46,379 nt of DNA from Thermococcus sp. JdFR-02 (GTDB lineage Archaea; Methanobacteriota_B; Thermococci; Thermococcales; Thermococcaceae): contig MTLP01000006.1 in NCBI GenBank assembly GCA_002009975.1, positions 1 through 46,379 of the forward strand. The letters are read 5' to 3'. The stretch's first letter is position 1. Each line of letters opens with the position of its first letter. Of this stretch, positions 26,276 through 32,464 are shown one piece after another. The translations under genes were made by a program, and so were the position numbers. The notes under the pieces are model-generated. The model was not told the DNA's origin, ran no database searches, and saw only the letters and a list, made by a program, of their open reading frames with translations.

Positions 26276-26608
26276 TTAACCTTTTCTCTTCCTAATCTTC
26301 CGGTTAAATCTAGGCAATTCACCATGTTTTTTAATATATCCATCTAAAAGAGCTTTTTGCCTTTTTTCTGCTTCATTTATGTCCTCCGTTATCTCATATC
26401 GAAAATATGATGCTCCCATTATTGGATCAGAGCCAGATGGTAGATGCGTTAAAAGTTCATCCCTAATATTTCCTGCCCCTACATATAGAACTTCTCCATT
26501 CCCACTTACAAGCTCGTAAACTCCATAAAGGTTCATAGCCTCTCTAAATATGTCTTCTTCAGTAAACTTAAACCAATCTTTCGCAATTGTCGTTCTTAAT
26601 CCCTCCAA
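26276..26608 (-). CDS. Small GIY-YIG-like domain protein
   Basis: A 110-aa protein with a GIY-YIG-like arrangement: GVY at 29-31, LYVG at 41-44, an arginine at 49 (GNIRDELLTHL), a glutamate in NEAEKRQKALL near 79-81 and a final asparagine in PRFN (N102). Active GIY-YIG nucleases use Tyr, Tyr, Arg and Glu in this order, so an active or structural relative is plausible. The gene appears to start with TTG (26608) because an in-frame stop lies just upstream and the next ATG would remove the N-terminus. TATA-like TTATATAAG (26637-26644) is about 30 bases upstream, suggesting a nearly leaderless mRNA. Function not known. Confidence 0.65.
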   Translation of the reverse strand: MEGLRTTIAKDWFKFTEEDIFREAMNLYGVYELVSGNGEVLYVGAGNIRDELLTHLPSGSDPIMGASYFRYEITEDINEAEKRQKALLDGYIKKHGELPRFNRKIRKRKG

Positions 26609-26645
26609 AACTCCTATAGCTATACTTTCTTTTGTTCTTATATAA

Positions 26646-26950
26646 CACTATCCTAAAAATTTATAGGAAAGTTAAAAATAAAAGCCATCTGATTGCTACT
26701 TAAAAGAAACTCAAAGTCCCAACAGTCGTTATCAACGTTCTTACAGAGCTTTTCAAAAAACTTCCCCTTTAAACTTTACCACAACTCGCCTTAATGACCA
26801 CAAGTATCATTAAAACTGAAAGTCAGTAACTATGAAAATTTAGTATTGCTACTCTTCAAATCCGAAAGCTATGTAACTTTTGACCACATTATAGAGGATC
26901 AAAAACTCTAAAGTTCGAGATTCATAGCTCTAACAAGAATAGTGATTGAA
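26646..26950. other. Gene-free stretch upstream of the GIY-YIG-like gene
   Basis: About 300 bases without a supported gene. I see a short inverted repeat around 26651-26668 (TCCTA...TAGGA), an inverted pair TAATGA/TCATTA near 26793-26815, and no reading frame of useful length, CRISPR repeat or C/D box pattern on either strand. It is AT-rich, so a high-GC structured ncRNA is unlikely. Confidence 0.4.
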
Positions 26951-27027
26951 TGGAGCCGGGACCGGGATTTGAACCCGGGACCTGGGGATTACGAGTCCCC
27001 CGCCCTACCGAGCTAGGCTACCCCGGC
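26951..27027 (-). tRNA. tRNA-Thr(CGT), CCA encoded
   Basis: The minus strand folds as a complete tRNA: acceptor GCCGGGG paired with TCCCGGC (one G-T pair), a D arm with AGCTCGGTAGG, anticodon arm GGGGA-CTCGTAA-TCCCC, and T arm with GGTTCAAATCC. The loop CTCGTAA gives anticodon CGT, decoding ACG threonine. The discriminator base is T, as expected for archaeal tRNA-Thr, and CCA is encoded at 26951-26953. There is no intron. Confidence 0.96.
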
Positions 27028-27053
27028 ATTTCCAAAAATGATGAAAAAACAGG

Positions 27054-27068
27054 AATTTATAAGCTTTA
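27054..27068 (-). promoter_or_regulatory. tRNA-Thr promoter
   Basis: The minus strand reads GTAAAGCTTATAAATT, a good BRE/TATA pair about 30 bases before the first base of the tRNA and directly after the nikR stop codon, so the tRNA has its own promoter. Confidence 0.6.
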
Positions 27069-27073
27069 CCCAT

Positions 27074-27490
27074 TCAGACCAATTCTTTTCCAGTAGTCGT
27101 CATGACCAACTTTCCATGCTTAACTCCTTTTAAGCTTATTAATCGTTCAGCAATCTTTTTTATATCGCTGGCTTTCCCCTTAACCACTATAACTTCTAAA
27201 CAGTTATGCTCATCCATGTGTACATGGAGACTTGAGATTATTTGATTTACGTAATCATGCTGCAAATCTAAAAGTTCTTCAACTACCGCTGCTTCATCAT
27301 GGTTATAAACTATCGTTATTGTTCCAGCCACTTCTTCATCACCCAGCTCCCACTCATGCCTCACGATGAAATCCCTGATCAAATCTCTTATTGCTTCACT
27401 CCTATTTGCATAACCCTTTTCTTCAATCATCTCATCGAACTTTGTCAATAAATCCTCTGGAATAGAAACACCAAAGCGAACTATCTTCAT
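27074..27490 (-). CDS. nikR: Nickel-responsive transcription regulator NikR
   Basis: A 138-aa ribbon-helix-helix plus ACT-domain regulator. The DNA-binding N-terminus is [20 protein letters not shown], followed by the helix region [13 protein letters not shown]. The square-planar nickel ligands H78, H89, H91 and C97 are all present (QHDY, LHVH, NCLEV). The start was placed at the ATG at 27490, which follows AGGTGGTG; the longer frame to 27535 runs through the TATA box (GCTTAAATAC). NikR represses nickel uptake when nickel is plentiful, which fits an organism that feeds NiFe hydrogenases such as the one at the left end of this window. Confidence 0.95.
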   Translation of the reverse strand: MKIVRFGVSIPEDLLTKFDEMIEEKGYANRSEAIRDLIRDFIVRHEWELGDEEVAGTITIVYNHDEAAVVEELLDLQHDYVNQIISSLHVHMDEHNCLEVIVVKGKASDIKKIAERLISLKGVKHGKLVMTTTGKELV

Positions 27491-27510
27491 AGCACCACCT
27501 AAGGATAATG

Positions 27511-27530
27511 CAACAATGTTGTATTTAAGC
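27511..27530 (-). promoter_or_regulatory. nikR TATA box with adjoining palindrome
   Basis: TATA-like GCTTAAATAC (27521-27530, minus strand) is followed at once by the perfect dyad CAACA-T-TGTTG (27511-27521), lying between TATA and the predicted transcription start. The position suits a repressor such as NikR itself, but the short dyad does not match the known bacterial NikR operator. Confidence 0.45.
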
Positions 27531-27638
27531 TTCATGTATCTGAGCTTTCCACAATTTTAAAACGAATTGAAAGAGTTTTCTAATGATAAACAATAAAGTT
27601 GATAAAGCCTAAAACTTAACATTAAGATAGTGGTATGT

Positions 27639-29726
27639 ATGGAAAAGAACATGCGTAGGATTATTCTTGTTCTTCTTGCTCTTTATGTATTATTTCTACT
27701 TGTGACGCTTAAACCGCCCGAAAAAGATGAGATAGCTTCCCAAGTTGAAGAATTCGAAAAGGGTAAAAATGTTACTCTTGGACAAACTGAGGACATAATT
27801 TTGATTGCAAATAAGCTTGGATTTCTTGATGACTCAATTTTAAGTGATGAGGAGATAGAGATTTCGAATAAAGTTTATTCCCTCTACAAATACCGCACAA
27901 CCTTATTTGATGATGTTCTTGTAGATGATCCAAGAAAGTTTGGGGAGTTAAGTGAAAGAGTTACCAAAACACTTCAAAATGTTCCAGTTCCACTTAGGGA
28001 TGATATGATAAGGTTTCTCTTTTCTGAAGCTCCTTATACCCTTAAAGAGTTCTCTGTTAGGGTTGAACTTTTTGAAATGCAGGTAAATGAGTTTCTACAG
28101 ATTTACAAAAAACTGCCAAGAAACATTAAGAAGGGAATAGAAAACTCAAAAAGAATTTATGAGGTCAAAAACTTTGAAAACTACACCTCTTTGATAAAAA
28201 AGCTCGAAATGACGTTGGAAGGTTTTCCTCCTGAAGTTGTTAATGCAATTGATGAGATGAAAGGTATCATAAAGGGATTTGAACCAGATGAGATTCTTGA
28301 ATTTTTAAGAGGAGCAAAAGAGGTTAGGGAAAAGATCTATGCCAACATAACATACAAGGAATGGTTTTTGGAGAACTCATTCCATTACAATATAAACGAA
28401 ATTCATAAGTCATGGGAAGGATTTGTCAAAGCCCAACTCAACGATAAAGAACCCCCTAAATTCAAAGGCACCATAGAGAGTTTACCAAGTGGCTTAATTG
28501 AAATTATGGTGTCAATAAAGGATCAAGCCAATCCCCCAAAGAAGATTGAAATATACCTCAATGGGAAGAAAAAGCTCAGCGAAACTTTTAGCACTCAATC
28601 GTTGAGTCACAGCTATATCATATCAACTTTTATTGAATGGGGAGACTACAACATAACGGTTAAAGTATTTGATGCAAAAGGAAACTATAACTATGTAGAA
28701 GTGTTTTTACAGCACTATCCTTTAATTTTCCCGATTGAATTTGGAAATGAAGCAAAGTACAGCTTCCAAAAAGCAAGGCTTTACAGCAGAGAAGAGATAG
28801 AATATATGTGGAGAAAAGCTGTAGAGTATAAGCCGCTCCAATTATTTAAAGCCGTTTATCCCGAATTAGGCTTTGAAAGATACGACAAAATCAGATTTGG
28901 AAGCATGATCTCGTTTTTCTATAAAGATGCGAAGAAAAAGCTGCTCACATATTACAACAAGCCTTTAACACCTTACTCAATAAATGCTCTGCATATAGCA
29001 ACGTTTGTCAATGACTATGTTCACTCTTTCAATTTACCTGTAATTAAAACGTTGGAATCGACAGTTTGTGGTTATGACGGAGAAACAGAATTGATCCTAA
29101 TGAACAATCTTTTTATGGACTTCAATATAAAAGCTTGGGCAATACAAATTCCCGCAAGCATAGAAGGGAAAAATATTGATCATTCTGAGGTGGTAGTTCT
29201 TTGGAGGGCTCCTCTCTTAGTTGGAAGTAACTATAAAGGAGTCTTCATTTTAGGCAAAGATCCCTATCTCTTCAATCCACAAATCTATCCCTTTGAAGAG
29301 GGATGGCCCGAAAAATATACCCAAGACACTGTTGGAATAATGACCCTCGGATTACTACCTTACAGACCCGAACAATTTGCCCTAAAAGAGTTCTATGAGC
29401 GCTTTGGCATAAAAGTTACTCCAGCGTATCCACTAAAGAACCTAGAAAAAGAGTTTATAAAAGGATATGAACTCTTCTTTTCATATATAAGCTTTCAAAT
29501 TAGTCAAGAGTATCTCCAAAAACTGCTCAACATGACTATGGAAGGGAAATTGGAGATTTTAGATGAGCTAAACAAACTGGAAGCTGCAAGAGAACTTTGG
29601 TATCGCTTGGATGGATACAAGCTCTATTCTGGTCTCCAAACTTCTTACGATTACGTGTTTGTAGATGGGGAGGGGAACTTTTACTATGTTCACAAAAGTC
29701 GCTCCAGAATGTTCTCAAGCTCATAG
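27639..29726 (+). CDS. Large membrane-anchored surface protein with Ig-like and possible transglutaminase-like domains
   Basis: A protein of about 695 aa. A single N-terminal membrane segment (IILVLLALYVLFLLV, about residues 7-21) anchors a large extracellular part. Residues from about 30 to 265 are helical and charged. A strand-rich, Ig-like segment follows (about 275-365: IEIMVSIKDQANPP, YNITVKVFDAKGNYN). After residue 400, a stretch with C477 (TVCGYDGETEL), H515 (DHSEVVVLW) and D541 (GKDPYLFNP) resembles the Cys-His-Asp order of transglutaminase-like proteins. No exact family is recognised. The start is uncertain: GTG 27630, ATG 27639 and ATG 27651 are in frame and none has a strong ribosome binding site. 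The 3' end overlaps the convergent flavoprotein gene by 37 bases. Confidence 0.75.
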   Translation: MEKNMRRIILVLLALYVLFLLVTLKPPEKDEIASQVEEFEKGKNVTLGQTEDIILIANKLGFLDDSILSDEEIEISNKVYSLYKYRTTLFDDVLVDDPRKFGELSERVTKTLQNVPVPLRDDMIRFLFSEAPYTLKEFSVRVELFEMQVNEFLQIYKKLPRNIKKGIENSKRIYEVKNFENYTSLIKKLEMTLEGFPPEVVNAIDEMKGIIKGFEPDEILEFLRGAKEVREKIYANITYKEWFLENSFHYNINEIHKSWEGFVKAQLNDKEPPKFKGTIESLPSGLIEIMVSIKDQANPPKKIEIYLNGKKKLSETFSTQSLSHSYIISTFIEWGDYNITVKVFDAKGNYNYVEVFLQHYPLIFPIEFGNEAKYSFQKARLYSREEIEYMWRKAVEYKPLQLFKAVYPELGFERYDKIRFGSMISFFYKDAKKKLLTYYNKPLTPYSINALHIATFVNDYVHSFNLPVIKTLESTVCGYDGETELILMNNLFMDFNIKAWAIQIPASIEGKNIDHSEVVVLWRAPLLVGSNYKGVFILGKDPYLFNPQIYPFEEGWPEKYTQDTVGIMTLGLLPYRPEQFALKEFYERFGIKVTPAYPLKNLEKEFIKGYELFFSYISFQISQEYLQKLLNMTMEGKLEILDELNKLEAARELWYRLDGYKLYSGLQTSYDYVFVDGEGNFYYVHKSRSRMFSSS

Positions 29727-30214
29727 GGATGTTCAACTATTATAGTGCCTTCTTTCTTTAAAGCCTCTAAATGCTCCAAGTCAATTTTTCTTACATAGAT
29801 TTTAAACACTTGTCCATCTGGGGCTTTGGTTTCAATAATGGGCTTAGAATCAGTTGGTACTAGGATTAAAGGCACTTTGCTCTTTAAAGCCTGAGTTGCA
29901 CAGCAAGATAAAAGAGAATCGGCTATACCCAACCTAATTTTTGCAACGGTGTTTGATGTTGCTGGCGAGATTATAAAAACATCAAACTTTCCTAAATTGA
30001 AAGCGCCACACGAGGGAAAAGCGTAGCCTTGCTTTGATTCCCTAACAATTGGAAAATCCCCTATTCTTTTTAAGACTCCATACATTCTGGCAACTTCTTC
30101 ACCAGCTCTTGAGAGAAAAACCTTGATTTCATGCTTTTCCTTAAGCTTCTCCATAACTTCAACACTCTCTCTCAAGAGATGTCCAGCACCGCTAATTCCC
30201 CAAGCGATTTTCAT
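29690..30214 (-). CDS. Archaeoflavoprotein AfpA-like (flavoprotein/DmrB family)
   Basis: A 174-aa flavodoxin-like FMN-binding protein of the Flavoprotein family (PF02441): IAWGISGAGHLL at the N-terminus, VFIISPATSNTVAKIRLGIADSLLS near residues 79-99, and PLILVPTDSKP near 114-124. Archaeal members (AfpA or dihydromethanopterin-reductase-like) pass electrons from ferredoxin to small acceptors; Thermococcales do not run methanogenesis, so an AfpA-like electron-transfer role is more likely. C69 and C103-C104 are visible. The ATG follows AGGTGGTGAG. It is divergent from the HAD gene, with about 60 bases between starts. Confidence 0.82.
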   Translation of the reverse strand: MKIAWGISGAGHLLRESVEVMEKLKEKHEIKVFLSRAGEEVARMYGVLKRIGDFPIVRESKQGYAFPSCGAFNLGKFDVFIISPATSNTVAKIRLGIADSLLSCCATQALKSKVPLILVPTDSKPIIETKAPDGQVFKIYVRKIDLEHLEALKKEGTIIVEHPYELENILERLL

Positions 30215-30277
30215 CTCACCACCTAACTCTGAGTAAAGTTTAAGATGGATTTAAACTCTTTCCTATTTGGTGATAGC

Positions 30278-30724
30278 ATGGAAATTCCAAACTATGGAAA
30301 AATTGAAGCAAAAACGGTTATCTTTGACCTAAATGGTACTTTAGGAGTTGAGGGAAAAGTAAGCAAAGAAGTTAAGGAGTTTTTAAAAAAGCTGAGTGAA
30401 AAGTATACGATTATAGTTTTAAGTGCTGATACATTTGGAACTCTTAAAGAGGAGTTTGAAGGATTAAATGTTAAAATAGAAAGAGTAAAAGATGGAAATG
30501 ACAAAATGAGAAAAGCTCAGAAATATTCTCCCTACATAGGTGTTGGTAATGGAAACAATGACATTGGAATGCTTGAGAATGCAGAGCTGGGAATTTGTGT
30601 TATTGGAGAAGAAGGGACAAGTGTTGAAGCTTTATTAAACTCAGATATTGTGGTTAAAGATGTTAGGGATGCAATCAGTCTCCTTTTGAATGAAAAAAGA
30701 CTGATAGCGACTCTTAGAGGTTGA
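30278..30724 (+). CDS. HAD-superfamily hydrolase, soluble P-type-ATPase-like
   Basis: A 148-aa minimal HAD protein. Motif I is DLNGT (D17-T21): the second acidic residue of classical HAD phosphatases is replaced by Asn, as in the soluble P-type ATPase-like group (COG4087). A serine-bearing VLSAD forms motif II, K near residue 80 motif III and GNGNNDIGML motif IV, with the first Asp replaced by Asn. These changes suggest altered catalysis. The frame extends upstream to 30245, but GGTGAT just before the ATG at 30278 and the TATA-like GATTTAAAC within that extension favour the shorter form. The substrate is unknown. The stop lies one base before a pair of palindromes. Confidence 0.85.
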   Translation: MEIPNYGKIEAKTVIFDLNGTLGVEGKVSKEVKEFLKKLSEKYTIIVLSADTFGTLKEEFEGLNVKIERVKDGNDKMRKAQKYSPYIGVGNGNNDIGMLENAELGICVIGEEGTSVEALLNSDIVVKDVRDAISLLLNEKRLIATLRG

Positions 30725-30725
30725 G

Positions 30726-30767
30726 GTAATGGTACTGTTACTTAGTAATGGTACCATTACTTATAAG
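30726..30767. repeat. Two palindromic 16-mers with adjacent TATA-like element, no gene attached
   Basis: 30726-30741 reads GTAATGGTACTGTTAC and 30745-30760 reads GTAATGGTACCATTAC; the second is a perfect 16-bp palindrome and the first matches it at 14 of 16 positions. They are spaced 19 bp start to start and are followed by TTATAAG (30761-30767). The block lies between two convergent genes, where no promoter is expected. It looks like an operator-promoter without its gene, or a site bound by a dimeric protein. Confidence 0.6.
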
Positions 30768-30820
30768 GGTTTTGAGAGATTAGAAACTCCAGAGAGGGTT
30801 TTTAAATATCCTTTATATTG

Positions 30821-31540
30821 CTAACTTGATTCTAGAGTCAAATTTTGCCTGCGCTTCTCTACTGTAGCTTTTAGTATCTCTCTAAACTGCGATACACGTT
30901 TTCCTAATTCTCTGATATCATCCAAGTCTGCCTCTGTGTAATTAAATGGTATTATCAGTGCCCAAGAAGGGGGTATTGACTTCTCAATGATTTGGCTTAC
31001 AACACGATCTATGATCCCCCTTGTATGAACCCAGTCTTTAGAGAGTTTACCCCACAATTTAACAGCTCCCCTATCTAAATTCACCATATTGTCGAACTCC
31101 TCCATGAAATCGTGTTCTCTTTTTGGCGTTTTCTTGCCGTCTCTCTCTTTTGTTTCTTTCTCTAGCAATTCAAGTTTTCTTCGAAAGCTCTTTTCTGGAT
31201 ATTTTACGTCTGCAAGATAGCACTTTACTAACGATTCAAGCATTAGCCTAAGCTCCATGAAGCACGCGGGTAAGTTGCCAATCAGCAAATCTGTGTGAAT
31301 TGCATAGCTTAATGGCATGAGAACGTTGAACAAGAAGAAAACCATCGAACGCTTAACATACTCTTCTCCACTATATCTTCTCTCGCTGGTATATTGGATA
31401 ACATCCCTACCTGCCAACTCTATAACTTCCTTGTAAGCTTCTGGTGCGTTACTTCGTAAAAATTCTTCATTTTCTTTCATTACTCTACAGTGGCGATTGA
31501 GCAGTTTGGTAATGAGATCCCCTTTTGTTTCTTCTGTCAT
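30821..31540 (-). CDS. Hypothetical all-alpha protein, possibly HEPN-like
   Basis: A 239-aa soluble, helix-rich protein that I cannot place with confidence. The segment MELRLMLESLVKCYLADV (about residues 95-113) and a later LSKDWVHTRG (about 167-176) follow the LR-LE-Y ... LS-H pattern seen in some HEPN/DUF5677-like alpha domains, but a canonical Rx4-6H RNase motif is not clear. The start was chosen at ATG 31540, with GAGTGAT upstream, directly after the stop of the lipoprotein gene (TAAAATG). The two genes thus form a translationally coupled pair. No neighbour suggests a pathway. Confidence 0.7.
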   Translation of the reverse strand: MTEETKGDLITKLLNRHCRVMKENEEFLRSNAPEAYKEVIELAGRDVIQYTSERRYSGEEYVKRSMVFFLFNVLMPLSYAIHTDLLIGNLPACFMELRLMLESLVKCYLADVKYPEKSFRRKLELLEKETKERDGKKTPKREHDFMEEFDNMVNLDRGAVKLWGKLSKDWVHTRGIIDRVVSQIIEKSIPPSWALIIPFNYTEADLDDIRELGKRVSQFREILKATVEKRRQNLTLESS

Positions 31541-31541
31541 T

Positions 31542-32429
31542 TTAATCACTCAGTATTATAATTTCATCTACATCTCCATAGAGACAGAATATGCTTAACT
31601 CAACGGGTTTCCAATCTTTTGGTATCCCTTCAATTCTTAACTCCCCAGTAAAACTTTCTTCGGGTAAAAGAGAGGATGGGCAGGATCTATAGGGGTTATC
31701 ATTCGTTGGACAGTAAAAGTGGCTTGTCTGATAACCAAGTACGTAACCTTTATCTGTCATAATCACCCCATTAAGAGTAGGAGCACTCTCTTCTGTTCGA
31801 GAATAACTGTTTTTAACTGTCACGTTAATTACAACATCCATCTTATCCGCATCCCACTTGTCGGGTTCTATGTGCCAAGAATTGAGTGTTAAATCAAACT
31901 TTCTTCCATCTCTCATGTGTATGAGGATTGTATCTCCAATTTTTGCAGTAGGGATTGAAACTGAGAAGTTTCTTTTATTCAAGATCTTGCCATACTCATT
32001 TTTAATGTAAAGAACCCCTTCGAATTCATACTCCTTTGGTTGTCTCTCCACGTTAATTGAAAGATCCGCTATGTCTGCAAGAGCAGGACTCCAAGTCTCG
32101 TTAGGCTTTATACAGGCATAATCTTTAATAGTCTTATGTTGCCCCTTGACTACCGTTTCGAATATAATTGTCTGAGAGTTAAGTGCTGAGCAGAAACTAC
32201 CATTTCCAATATTTCTAATCTTGATATTCTCAAAGTTGATTCTAATTTTATCAAGCGTTGAGCCCATTTCATCATATTTTGCACTTACATTTTCAATAAT
32301 AAGATTAGCCTCTCCAGTTTGTATATTGGTGGGTGAAGAAGTGAACTCTCCTTTCTCAGTGCATCCTGAAGCAATAACTGCTCCAATAAGTATTATAAGT
32401 ATCCCCATCACAAAGTTCTTTTCCCACAT
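31542..32429 (-). CDS. Hypothetical surface lipoprotein
   Basis: A 295-aa secreted protein with a clear signal peptide and lipobox (VIASGC, lipidated C23), then a Thr/Ser-rich linker and two strand-rich repeats: one near residues 40-150, and a second starting at about 155 (GDTILIHMRDGRKFDLTLNSW) in which DVVINVTVKNSYSR resembles telokin-like or DUF4352 extracellular folds. Several cysteine pairs (for example C258 and C265 in YCPTNDNPYRSC) could form disulfides. The ATG at 32429 follows GGTGGAAA; the frame also extends to a GTG at 32438. First gene of a two-gene cassette with the all-alpha protein. Function unknown. Confidence 0.72.
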   Translation of the reverse strand: MWEKNFVMGILIILIGAVIASGCTEKGEFTSSPTNIQTGEANLIIENVSAKYDEMGSTLDKIRINFENIKIRNIGNGSFCSALNSQTIIFETVVKGQHKTIKDYACIKPNETWSPALADIADLSINVERQPKEYEFEGVLYIKNEYGKILNKRNFSVSIPTAKIGDTILIHMRDGRKFDLTLNSWHIEPDKWDADKMDVVINVTVKNSYSRTEESAPTLNGVIMTDKGYVLGYQTSHFYCPTNDNPYRSCPSSLLPEESFTGELRIEGIPKDWKPVELSIFCLYGDVDEIIILSD

Positions 32430-32464
32430 ATTTTCCACCCAATTTTACATTGTTCATAAAACTA

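Noticed and set aside
26646-26950. CRISPR array or C/D sRNA in the gene-free stretch
   Set aside because: There are no regularly spaced repeats. The few ATGATA and CTGA elements do not assemble into C-D'-C'-D order with 12-nt spacing on either strand.
27491-27535. N-terminal extension of NikR
   Set aside because: The extension is encoded by the TATA box and palindrome, and the AGGTGGTG box serves the ATG at 27490, which gives the standard NikR N-terminus.
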